5,442 bases of DNA, from NCBI GenBank assembly GCA_023262645.1, contig JALRAA010000126.1, positions 1 through 5,442 on the forward strand. Direction: 5' to 3'. Below, one piece after another: positions 1-5,442 of the stretch (the stretch's first letter is position 1; each line of letters opens with the position of its first letter). The position numbers and the translations under genes are program-made. The notes under the pieces are model-generated. The model did not search any database. It had not been told where the DNA came from and saw only the letters and a program-made list of their open reading frames with translations. This DNA is from Burkholderiaceae bacterium (GTDB lineage Bacteria > Pseudomonadota > Gammaproteobacteria > Burkholderiales > Burkholderiaceae_C).

Positions 1-21
1 GAACCTGACCCCAATTACCCC
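1..21 (+). repeat. Left copy of a perfect 21-bp inverted repeat
   Basis: The first 21 bases are the exact reverse complement of 2799-2819. The outer part reads GAACCTGACCCCAATTACC. The two copies point inward and bracket the two small membrane genes and the kinase/regulator pair. The repeat begins at base 1 of the window, so it may extend further left: base 2820 is C, and would be matched by a G just before base 1. From memory, GGGGTCAG-containing motifs are dispersed intergenic repeats in many proteobacterial genomes, sometimes near REP-associated (Y1-type) transposases. I cannot confirm that link here. Confidence 0.9.
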
Positions 22-26
22 AATTA
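9..26 (+). repeat. Two tandem 9-bp units inside the left repeat
   Basis: CCCCAATTA occurs twice back to back (9-17 and 18-26), followed by a partial third unit CCAATTG (27-33). The right-hand copy has only one clean unit, so the left end is slightly expanded. The array lies between the end of the 65-residue small gene and the edge of the segment. No rho-independent terminator hairpin is visible there, so transcription from the small-gene operon may run out through it. Confidence 0.75.
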
Positions 27-36
27 CCAATTGAGC

Positions 37-234
37 CTATTTTTTCTTTTTGAAGAAATGGTCGTATATCAATTTACCAACTGCATACAAAGCCAGCGTA
101 GGCAACGTGATCAGCAACACGATTTCCTCATTGGTCAATTGCTCGGGATAAAGTGTGATGTGTTCGTAGGTGGTCAAGAAAGTGTTGACGATCGGGTTTT
201 CTTGTCGGTATTTGGCATAGGCTCCGTTATCCAT
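37..234 (-). CDS. Small single-span membrane protein, 65 residues, second gene of the miniature operon
   Basis: I do not recognise this protein. It starts MDNGAYAKYRQENP, has a polar half of about 36 residues with several Tyr and Thr, then one hydrophobic span at about residues 37-57 (IVLLITLPTLALYAV core), and ends in a basic tail with four consecutive lysines. By the positive-inside rule the C-terminus should be cytoplasmic and the polar N-terminal half periplasmic. The chosen ATG lies inside the last codons of the preceding gene: the two share ATGGATAA, an 8-nt overlap typical of translational coupling. A GAAAG stretch 8 nt upstream may help initiation. An in-frame start eight codons earlier would lengthen the overlap and is less likely. 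The gene ends 16 bases inside the left inverted repeat. Expression as a real protein is likely but unproven. Confidence 0.65.
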   Translation of the reverse strand: MDNGAYAKYRQENPIVNTFLTTYEHITLYPEQLTNEEIVLLITLPTLALYAVGKLIYDHFFKKKK

Positions 235-418
235 AAATTGGACTTTCAAACAAAGCAACCATCAACAAAAAGAAAACCACCAGCACAAACATCAGCACAC
301 CGGCCACATCTTTGGAATACACATGATGTTCGGCGTCGTTGGTTGATTCGTCAGGGGCAGACGTTTTCATGTGTTTGCGTTGTCGTAAAAATTTTTTCAA
401 GATAAGCAATTGCATCAT
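227..418 (-). CDS. Small single-span membrane protein, 63 residues, first gene of the miniature operon
   Basis: I do not recognise this protein. It starts MMQLLILKKFLRQRKHMKTS, a basic and partly hydrophobic N-terminus, followed by an acidic linker (about residues 22-31), then one strong transmembrane span at about 37-57 rich in Val, Leu and Phe, and a short tail FESPIYG. The basic N-terminus predicts N-in, C-out, the opposite of its partner gene. The start at 418 is chosen because GAAAGG lies 9 nt upstream; the internal ATG at 370 (47 residues) has no ribosome-binding site. A much longer reading starting inside the divergent kinase gene is open but lacks support. It is transcribed away from the kinase/regulator operon, which makes it a natural regulatory target. 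The fixed overlap with the next gene suggests that the two proteins act together in the membrane. Confidence 0.65.
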   Translation of the reverse strand: MMQLLILKKFLRQRKHMKTSAPDESTNDAEHHVYSKDVAGVLMFVLVVFFLLMVALFESPIYG

Positions 419-427
419 GGCTAACAA

Positions 428-433
428 CCTTTC
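428..433 (-). promoter_or_regulatory. Ribosome-binding site that sets the start of the 63-residue gene
   Basis: On the minus strand this reads GAAAGG, followed by 9 nt and then ATG. It is the only good Shine-Dalgarno-like sequence ahead of any in-frame start of this gene, and is the reason for choosing 418 over 370. Confidence 0.6.
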
Positions 434-447
434 ACGACAATCGTAAA
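431..447. promoter_or_regulatory. Candidate operator: imperfect 17-bp dyad
   Basis: TTCACGA-CAA-TCGTAAA is an inverted repeat with 6 of 7 arm positions pairing around a 3-bp centre. It overlaps the ribosome-binding region of the small-gene operon. The half-site TTCACGA recurs at 530-536 in the same orientation on the kinase side, and TTCGTG, the reverse complement of its CACGAA portion, is at 469-474. NarL/FixJ-type regulators bind dyads of about this size, so this could be a site for the neighbouring response regulator. That assignment is inference. Confidence 0.3.
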
Positions 448-572
448 AGGTTGATCGCCAAAAAACCATTCGTGTCTGAACATAAGGGCTTGCCCGTATC
501 GCTACAAAAAACTGTCGCAAAAAATAATATTCACGAACGCAAGGCTTCAAGTTTTGACACAATCGGTGCAAC

Positions 573-2168
573 ATGAGCAGTAACCGTGAACTCCCAATGA
601 GCAGTTGGCACCAGTCTTTGCGCCAACATCCTCTGGTCATCGCATTGTTTTTCACAATGGCGTTTGTGGGTGTTGACCACTTCAGTTATGTGGAGCCGAT
701 CGGTCATCTCAATATCACCCCATGGAACCCACCTGCTGCCCTTGAAGTGGTTTTTTTGTATTGGGGTGGAAGTTTTTGGATGGCATGGGTCTACCTGACT
801 TTGGGACTGTCGGATTTTGTGGTGCGCGGCACCTCGCCCTTGACACCTACTGTGTTGATTGGCAATGCCATGTTGGTGATTTGCTATTCAACGATTGCAT
901 TCACCTTGCGCCATTTGCTGGCCAAAGCAGTTTCCATCAACCAACGGTTGGTGATGTTGCGCTTGGGAGTCGTGCTGGTTTGTGGTGCCGCGTTGACTGC
1001 ATGGGCTTATGTGGGGCTGCAAATTGTGATTGGCAATTTGCCCCCTTCAGAAATGTGGCGAGCAACACACCGTTTCTTCATTGGCGATGTGCTAGGTTTT
1101 GTGGTGGTGCTGCCTTTGATTTATGTGGCGACCGATAAGCGTCGCCGCCGACAGTACCGAGATATGTGGTCCAGTGGTTTATTTTGGGGTTTGGTGGTTG
1201 CATTGTTTACTTGCATGGCGTTTATCTTTTCATTGCCTGTGGCGAGTCAAATGAAATATGTATTCACCTTGTTTTTTGGTGTGGGTTTGATGGCTGCTAC
1301 CTTTTCATTGCCCGGGGCAACATTGGCTGCGGTGATGATTCAAGTGCCTTTGGTTTACGCCAGCATGGCCATGGGCAACGAATTGTCGTTATTGATGGAC
1401 ATGCAACTCGTCATGCTCGCTTTGGCATTGACCGGACTCATGATTGGCATGGTTGTAGATGAACGCATGCAGGCCGAGCAAAAATTGCGCGACAGTTTGC
1501 AATTGGTTGCAGCTGGTGAGCTCGCGGGTTCTCTCGCCCATGAATTGCACCAGCCGCTGAGTGCATTGCGCAGTTATGCTGACTCGGCGATGTTGATGAT
1601 GAATGCCCATGCCCCGTCTGTGCAATCTTCAGCCGCCATGTCTGATGTCTTGCAAAAAATCGTGAAAGAAACGGTACGGGCAAGCCAAATTGTCAAAAGC
1701 CTGCGCGAATACTTCATCGGTGGAGGTTCGCATTTGCAATGGCACGGTGTCAAACAGCTGGTCCATGATTGCTCGACCAGGTTCAGCACAGCTTTCGCGT
1801 CGTCTGGCGTGACCTTGGAGACGCACTTTCTCGCTCATCCTGAGAAAGTGTTGGTTGATGAAGTGCAGTTCAGTACCGCGCTTGGTAACTTATTGAAGAA
1901 TGCACTGGAAACGTCTGTTTCTGGCATGCACGTGCGCATTGAGGTTGGCTATGCGCAAATGAACCAATTGAGCATCAAGGTCTTCGACCAAGGGCCGGCA
2001 TTGGCGCCAGATGCCATTGACCAAGTATTTCGGCCTTTTTACAGCCACAAACCTGATGGTCTGGGATTGGGTTTGTCCGTGAGCAAATCTTTGATTGAAA
2101 ACCACGGGGGCATGTTGAAATACCATGAACAGCCCGACAAATGTTTTGAAATACGTTTACCTGCGTAG
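573..2168 (+). CDS. Membrane sensor histidine kinase with MASE1-type sensor domain
   Basis: This 531-residue protein autophosphorylates on histidine and passes the phosphate to a response regulator. Residues about 19-295 form a multi-span membrane region resembling MASE1: W51-x-P53-P54 after the first span, and the signature GDVLGF at 171-176 followed by P181. A short linker (about 295-312) leads directly to the HisKA domain with the H-box SLAHELHQPLSAL, phosphoacceptor His323. The ATPase domain follows: N-box Asn443 (LLKNALE), G1 box D472-Q-G474, F box FRPFY (486-490), and G2 box GLGLGL (496-501). All catalytic boxes are intact. There is no PAS, GAF or HAMP domain, so signal input must come through the membrane region; MASE1 ligands are generally undefined. 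The start at 573 has a weak GGTG 4 nt upstream; an alternative ATG at 597 has none. The regulator gene follows after 11 nt, so the two form one operon. Confidence 0.9.
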   Translation: MSSNRELPMSSWHQSLRQHPLVIALFFTMAFVGVDHFSYVEPIGHLNITPWNPPAALEVVFLYWGGSFWMAWVYLTLGLSDFVVRGTSPLTPTVLIGNAMLVICYSTIAFTLRHLLAKAVSINQRLVMLRLGVVLVCGAALTAWAYVGLQIVIGNLPPSEMWRATHRFFIGDVLGFVVVLPLIYVATDKRRRRQYRDMWSSGLFWGLVVALFTCMAFIFSLPVASQMKYVFTLFFGVGLMAATFSLPGATLAAVMIQVPLVYASMAMGNELSLLMDMQLVMLALALTGLMIGMVVDERMQAEQKLRDSLQLVAAGELAGSLAHELHQPLSALRSYADSAMLMMNAHAPSVQSSAAMSDVLQKIVKETVRASQIVKSLREYFIGGGSHLQWHGVKQLVHDCSTRFSTAFASSGVTLETHFLAHPEKVLVDEVQFSTALGNLLKNALETSVSGMHVRIEVGYAQMNQLSIKVFDQGPALAPDAIDQVFRPFYSHKPDGLGLGLSVSKSLIENHGGMLKYHEQPDKCFEIRLPA

Positions 2169-2179
2169 CTTGGACTGAA

Positions 2180-2776
2180 ATGAACCCCAACCCTCTTGTG
2201 TGTATCGTGGATGATGATGCATCGGTGCGTGATTCATTGTCTTTGCTGTTGGGCCTCCAAGGCTATGACTGTCGATCCTTTGCAAGTGGTGCAGATTTTT
2301 TATCGACCCCACCGCTGCGCCCTTGTTGCGTTATTTTGGATTTGAACATGGGCGACATGGATGGGGTATTCGTGCAAGAAAAACTCAAAGATTTGCGCTG
2401 GCCTGTGCAAATCATTTTTCTCACGGCGTTTGCCAATGTGTCTGTGATGCGTCAGGCATTTTTGAATGCAGCGGTGGATTTTTTGGAGAAGCCGGTCAAC
2501 CCTGAACAATTGCTGGCAGCCCTCAAGCAAGCGGTGGACCGTTTGAAATTGAGCGAACAAGATTTATCCAGCGACAAACTTCAAGATGCTTTGACCCCTC
2601 GTGAAAGGGAAGTGTTAGAAGTGATCGCTGAAGGATTGACCCACCGGCAAATAGGAGAGAAGTTGGGCATCAGCCCCCGCACCGTGGAAGTGCACAAAGG
2701 CCGCATCATGGAAAAGCTAGGCGTCGGTTCGTTGGCCGAGCTGATCAAAGTTTCTTTGAATATGCGAAAAGGGTAG
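2180..2776 (+). CDS. FixJ/NarL-type response regulator, partner of the adjacent kinase
   Basis: A cytoplasmic transcription factor of 198 residues with a receiver domain and a LuxR/GerE DNA-binding domain. The receiver (about 5-122) has the acidic pocket D11-D12-D13, phosphoacceptor Asp54 in VILDLNMG, Thr82 and Lys104 in FLEKPV, so the phosphorylation machinery is complete. After a short linker (about 123-137) comes LTPREREVLEVIAEG and the helix-turn-helix with recognition segment ISPRTVEVHKGRIMEKLG (164-181). Length and order match the FixJ/TodT group. The ATG is 11 nt after the kinase stop, with GGA 5 nt upstream, indicating co-transcription. The cognate pair is clear from order. The target genes are not known; the divergent small-protein operon is the nearest candidate. 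No terminator hairpin is seen after the stop; the right inverted repeat begins 22 bp later. Confidence 0.92.
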   Translation: MNPNPLVCIVDDDASVRDSLSLLLGLQGYDCRSFASGADFLSTPPLRPCCVILDLNMGDMDGVFVQEKLKDLRWPVQIIFLTAFANVSVMRQAFLNAAVDFLEKPVNPEQLLAALKQAVDRLKLSEQDLSSDKLQDALTPREREVLEVIAEGLTHRQIGEKLGISPRTVEVHKGRIMEKLGVGSLAELIKVSLNMRKG

Positions 2777-2798
2777 TTTTCATGGCGTTAAATGGGGA

Positions 2799-2819
2799 GG
2801 GGTAATTGGGGTCAGGTTC
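2799..2819 (-). repeat. Right copy of the perfect 21-bp inverted repeat
   Basis: This is the exact reverse complement of 1-21, ending in GGGGTCAGGTTC. Matching stops inward at 2798. Outward, the next bases (2820 onward) belong to the OsmC-family remnant. Read in the remnant's shifted frame, the repeat supplies a TGA at 2812-2814, which would end any residual translation. Confidence 0.9.
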
Positions 2820-2820
2820 C

Positions 2821-3017
2821 AATTAATTCAAACAACAGCGAATCACTCAAGCAATTGCCAACAGCTGCGCACAACATTTGCACAGGCGAGGGGCCAGTCC
2901 CCGTCTCCAGTGGCGCTGGTTCATCGCGGGTAAGGGGGATATGCCTTCATCAAACTGGATGTTGAAGCGGTAGTCCGTTTGCTGTTGCAAATGCACGGTG
3001 ATGGTTTTCTCGCTCAT
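2821..3017 (-). pseudogene. OsmC-family protein, N-terminal fragment: frameshifted and truncated
   Basis: OsmC/Ohr-family proteins are small cytoplasmic redox proteins, often peroxide-reducing. The start MSEKTITVHLQQQTDYRF is in frame from 3017. The reading frame then shifts at the five-base C run (plus-strand G run 2934-2938). In the start frame translation would stop at 2847-2849 after 56 residues. In the neighbouring frame, family-like sequence resumes: TRDEPAPLETGTGPSP, then VQMLCAAVGNCLSDSLLFEL, carrying the first conserved cysteine region. Adding one C to the run restores a continuous frame. Homology ends at about 2824, next to the right inverted repeat, leaving about 66 residues of a family usually about 135-160 long and losing the second cysteine. 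The start overlaps the upstream MFS stop as ATGA, supporting the start choice and a former operon. A sequencing error could explain the frameshift but not the truncation. Confidence 0.8.
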
Positions 3018-4279
3018 GGCTGTTTTCCGAGTTGTTTAGAAGGGGAGTCAAATGGGGTCAGTGCCAACCAAGCACCAGACAGCAGCATGGACAGGCTGAC
3101 AAACCAAAATGCACTGTCAATTTGGCCAACTACATATGCCACCAATCCAATGCCTGCTGCGCCCACGGCATAGCCGATGTCTCGCCAAAAGCGGTAAATA
3201 CCAATCGCGGAGGCGCGCCATGACGCTTCGGCTTGATCGGCAACCGCTGCACTCAAATTGGGATAGAGCATGGCCATGCCTAAGCCAGTGATGGCCGCAG
3301 ACCAGGCCAACCAAGTCATGCTGTGTTCGCCTGGGAAAAGCGCCACCCCCAGACCACAAATCCACATGCCCGCCACATTCAGGAGGTGGCGTCCCCAAAG
3401 ATCGGAGGCATGACCCGTGAACAACTGCGCCACGCCCCAGGTGAAGCCATAAATGCCCAGCAACCATCCAATGGTGGGCAGAGAAAAGCCCCGTTGATTG
3501 AGGGCCACAGGCCAGATGATCCAAACCAACGCGTCTACAAATTTCTCTACCAAACCTGCTTGACTCAGCGCCATCATGCGTTTATCGCCCCAGCTCATGC
3601 GCCAAAAAATTTCTCTGGTGCGCAGCGGAATGGGTGGGGTCTGACCAGCTGCCGCAGCCGTTGTGTTCGCATGCAGCAGCATCCACGGCTTGCTCTCAAC
3701 CACTGAAAAAACAGTTGACAAAGTGGCCGCCAAGATGACCACAAAGCCAAACCACAGCAAACCTTCACGAGGCCCTAACCCATCTGCCACATAACCTGTG
3801 ATCACGCCCGCCAGAGCTACCCCTAGATAACCTGCAAACTCATTGAGCCCGATGACCAAGCCGCGTTGTTGTGCTGTGGTGAAGTCAAGTACCGAGGTTT
3901 GGGTCATGGACCAAGTGAGGCCTTGGTTGGCCCCCAACAGCAAGGTAGCCGTCACAATCCAAGCCCAGTTCGGGCTGAAAAAAATCAAGAAGGGAATAGG
4001 CCAAGCCAGCAGCCAACCCCATAAAAGTACTTTTTGACGACCTGCTTGTTCTGCCCATCGGCCTGCCACCAAATTCATCACGCCCTTGACCAAACCAAAG
4101 GCCACCACAAAGGTGACCAACAACATGAAGGAGCCACGCGGCACACCAAATTCAGACTCGGCTAACGCTGGCACCACATTGCGCATCATGCCCACCGTCA
4201 TGCCCACTAACAGTACTTGCAACAGCTGGTGCAACACCTGGTTCAGGTTGTGGCGCACACCCAGTTGCATCATGGTCAT
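3014..4279 (-). CDS. Major facilitator superfamily (MFS) transporter
   Basis: A complete inner-membrane secondary transporter of 421 residues, the usual size for a 12-span MFS protein. Hydrophobic spans are spread along both halves, with a more hydrophilic central loop at about 200-235. The family's loop 2-3 motif is visible as GRWAEQAGRQK (73-83), and a weaker counterpart, GHASDLWGR (289-297), lies in the second half. LGPREG (168-173) follows span five. The substrate cannot be read from the sequence; efflux of a small molecule is a reasonable guess. The first ATG at 4279 has a weak AGG 8 nt upstream; ATGs at codons 3 and 4 are alternatives. It lies 45 bp after the SulP gene and its stop overlaps the OsmC-family start, indicating one operon. 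The C-terminal codons contain TGACCCCA (antisense 3053-3060), resembling the repeat core; this appears coincidental. Confidence 0.88.
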   Translation of the reverse strand: MTMMQLGVRHNLNQVLHQLLQVLLVGMTVGMMRNVVPALAESEFGVPRGSFMLLVTFVVAFGLVKGVMNLVAGRWAEQAGRQKVLLWGWLLAWPIPFLIFFSPNWAWIVTATLLLGANQGLTWSMTQTSVLDFTTAQQRGLVIGLNEFAGYLGVALAGVITGYVADGLGPREGLLWFGFVVILAATLSTVFSVVESKPWMLLHANTTAAAAGQTPPIPLRTREIFWRMSWGDKRMMALSQAGLVEKFVDALVWIIWPVALNQRGFSLPTIGWLLGIYGFTWGVAQLFTGHASDLWGRHLLNVAGMWICGLGVALFPGEHSMTWLAWSAAITGLGMAMLYPNLSAAVADQAEASWRASAIGIYRFWRDIGYAVGAAGIGLVAYVVGQIDSAFWFVSLSMLLSGAWLALTPFDSPSKQLGKQP

Positions 4280-4324
4280 GTGATGGCCTGTGAGATGGAA
4301 AGCAGCAAGGGTGTCATCAAGGCT

Positions 4325-5442
4325 TCAAAGTGCCTGGATGATGTCAGGCGTCAAGGCTTGAATGGCTTGATAGTTGGTCAGAAACACCTGACCATTCAGA
4401 TGCTGCAAGAAGGCGGTGGTGCTCAGTTTGTCCATCACTGGCCCTTTGATTTCTGAGAAGTGCAGGGCGATGCCTGAGTCTTTCAATCGACTGGCAATCG
4501 CTTCCAAGCTCTCTAAGGCACTGGCATCAATGTCGTTCACCGCCGAGCATTGCAACAACACATGTTGCAACTCGGGGCGGGTCGCCACCTCGGCGTTGAT
4601 ACGGTCTTCAATGCCCCGTGCATTGGCGAAGAACATGCTGGCGTCGACCCGCAAACACACCAACTTGGGGCTGACCCGCACATCGTGGCGCAGCACATTG
4701 CGGAAATGCTCGGTGCCGGGTACCAAGCCGACGATGGCGATATGTGGTCGACTGGCGCGTAACAAAAACAGCGCCAAAGAGACGATCACCCCCATCACCA
4801 AACCGCTTTCCACACCTACCAGCAAGGTGGCCAGCAAGGTGGTGGCCACCGCCATGAAGTCGAGTTTGGAGAAGCGCCAAGTGGATTGCAATATGCCAAA
4901 GTCCACCAAAGACAGCACAGCGACGATGATGGTGGCCGCCAAGGTGGCTTGCGGCAAATAAAACAAAGCGGGTGTTAAAAACAGCGAGGCCAAGGTGATG
5001 CCCACGGCCGTGAACACACCCGCCGCAGGGGTGACGGCACCGGCATCAAAATTGACCACCGAGCGGGCAAATCCACCCGTGACGGGAAAGCCGCCTGTGA
5101 AAGCTGCCGCTAAATTGCTGGCTCCCAAGGCCACCAACTCTTGGTCGGGCTCGATGCGTTGGCGTCGCTTGGCAGCCAGTGTTTGACCCACCGACACAGA
5201 CTCCACAAAACCCACGACGCTGATCAGCAACGCTGGCACCAACAGATCTTGCCAGAGCGCCCAATCCCACAACGGTGCAGTGAGGGGTGGCAAGCCTTGC
5301 GGCACCGTGCCCACCAGTTTCATGCCCTGACCCTGCCAGTCGAGAGACCAAGCCAAGACGGTGGTCAGGGCAATCGCCACCACCGGGCCTGCCTTGGCCA
5401 GCACATCGGCGAGTTTGGGCTTCAGGCCCACAGAGATGAGCA
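4325..5442 (-). CDS. SulP-family anion permease with C-terminal STAS domain (N-terminus outside window)
   Basis: SulP proteins are inner-membrane anion transporters (sulfate, bicarbonate and others) with a cytoplasmic regulatory STAS domain. The frame is open to the window edge, so only about 371 C-terminal residues of a roughly 550-600-residue protein are seen. A GTG at 5429-5431 is internal, not the true start. Family-typical stretches are FVESVSVGQTLAAKRRQ and FTGGFPVTGGFARSVVNFDA, followed by AGAVTPAAGVFTA. The membrane part ends near LALFLLRASRP. The last 115 or so residues are the STAS domain, with the NDIDASALESLE loop that holds its conserved serine. The substrate is uncertain: sulfate and bicarbonate are both possible. 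The gene is first of the visible minus-strand set, followed after 45 bp by the MFS transporter. A terminator between them is not evident. Confidence 0.9.
   Translation of the reverse strand, partial: LISVGLKPKLADVLAKAGPVVAIALTTVLAWSLDWQGQGMKLVGTVPQGLPPLTAPLWDWALWQDLLVPALLISVVGFVESVSVGQTLAAKRRQRIEPDQELVALGASNLAAAFTGGFPVTGGFARSVVNFDAGAVTPAAGVFTAVGITLASLFLTPALFYLPQATLAATIIVAVLSLVDFGILQSTWRFSKLDFMAVATTLLATLLVGVESGLVMGVIVSLALFLLRASRPHIAIVGLVPGTEHFRNVLRHDVRVSPKLVCLRVDASMFFANARGIEDRINAEVATRPELQHVLLQCSAVNDIDASALESLEAIASRLKDSGIALHFSEIKGPVMDKLSTTAFLQHLNGQVFLTNYQAIQALTPDIIQAL

Larger units (their letters stand above)
419..572. promoter_or_regulatory. Divergent promoter region between the small-gene operon and the kinase/regulator operon
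   Basis: This 154-bp stretch separates two divergent operons and must hold both promoters. It is AT-rich, with repeated TCG-plus-A-run motifs (such as ATCGTAAAA, ATCGCCAAAAAA and GTCGCAAAAAA). A TAATAT at 525-530 could be a -10 element for the kinase gene, but no convincing -35 sits at the right distance. GGGCTTGCCC at 486-495 is a short palindrome of unknown meaning. I see no riboswitch-like structure and no RNA gene. Confidence 0.45.
1..2819. mobile_element. Candidate inverted-repeat-bounded insertion carrying four genes and no transposase
   Basis: The segment is delimited by a perfect 21-bp inverted repeat. Directly outside its right end is an OsmC-family gene whose homology is cut at the repeat boundary, which is what an insertion would produce. 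It is also more AT-rich than the right-hand genes: by hand count, bases 1201-1260 have 23 G+C of 60 and 2401-2460 have 29, against 36 for 3301-3360 and 42 for 4981-5040. No transposase or recombinase is encoded, so movement would have needed an enzyme in trans. Alternatively, two copies of a dispersed repeat may have recombined. The left junction and any target-site duplication are not visible, so mobility is an inference. Confidence 0.4.

Noticed and set aside
31..405. A 124-codon plus-strand open frame over the small membrane genes
   Set aside because: It is antisense to both small genes, has no membrane or domain signature, no clear ribosome-binding site, and is explained as a shadow of their codons.
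486..495. GGGCTTGCCC as a possible terminator hairpin
   Set aside because: The stem is only 4 bp with a 2-nt loop and is not followed by a T run on either strand.
554..559. TTGACA resembling a -35 promoter element just before the kinase gene
   Set aside because: It is only 13 bp before the ATG at 573, and no -10-like sequence lies 16-18 bp downstream (577-582 is not similar).
419..655. A longer minus-strand reading that would extend the 63-residue protein to 142 residues
   Set aside because: The extension overlaps the start of the divergent kinase gene, has unlike composition (many Arg, Cys and Trp) and no ribosome-binding site, whereas ATG at 418 has GAAAGG at good spacing.
1..2819. Integron, CRISPR or toxin-antitoxin system
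   Set aside because: There is no integrase, attC-like site, regularly spaced repeat array or recognisable toxin or antitoxin fold; the small proteins are membrane-spanning with no antitoxin-like partner.
3053..3061. TGGGGTCAG, a 9-bp match to the core of the inverted repeat
   Set aside because: It lies in frame within the C-terminal coding sequence of the MFS gene, lacks the flanking AATTACC/GTTC context, and is short enough to be chance.
4416..4961. A long plus-strand open frame (181 codons) opposite the SulP gene
   Set aside because: The minus strand encodes an unmistakable SulP/STAS protein here; the opposite frame is a by-product of its GC-rich codon usage.

Overview
The window looks like chromosomal DNA of a Gram-negative proteobacterium. 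I lean to Betaproteobacteria, order Burkholderiales and perhaps Comamonadaceae, from the style of the histidine kinase, SulP and OsmC-family sequences. That is a recollection-based guess with no marker gene behind it. No rRNA, tRNA, CRISPR array or recognisable transposase gene is present.

Left part (1-2819). A perfect 21-bp inverted repeat (1-21 and 2799-2819) brackets a compact, AT-richer segment with four genes. On the minus strand, two tiny single-span membrane proteins (63 and 65 residues) overlap by 8 nt. Divergent from them, across a 154-bp intergenic region, lies a two-component pair on the plus strand: a sensor kinase with a MASE1-type membrane sensor (573-2168) and a FixJ/NarL-type response regulator (2180-2776). 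The simplest reading is that the kinase senses something at the membrane, phosphorylates the regulator, and the regulator controls the divergent small-protein operon, its own operon, or both. This is inferred from gene order and a dyad in the shared intergenic region.

Junction (2820-3017). Immediately outside the right repeat, on the minus strand, is the N-terminal half of an OsmC-family gene. Its homology stops at the repeat and it also carries a one-base frameshift, so it is a pseudogene. The left-hand segment therefore appears to have inserted into, or recombined with, this gene. The window begins exactly at the left repeat, so the other junction cannot be seen.

Right part (3014-5442, all minus strand, more GC-rich). 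A SulP-family anion permease with a C-terminal STAS domain (N-terminus beyond the window) is followed after 45 bp by a complete 12-span-type MFS transporter. The MFS stop codon overlaps the broken OsmC-family start as ATGA. These three look like an ancestral transport/stress operon that has lost its last gene.

The part most worth following up is the repeat-bounded module: two overlapping miniature membrane proteins with a dedicated MASE1 kinase/FixJ-type regulator pair. I do not recognise the small proteins.
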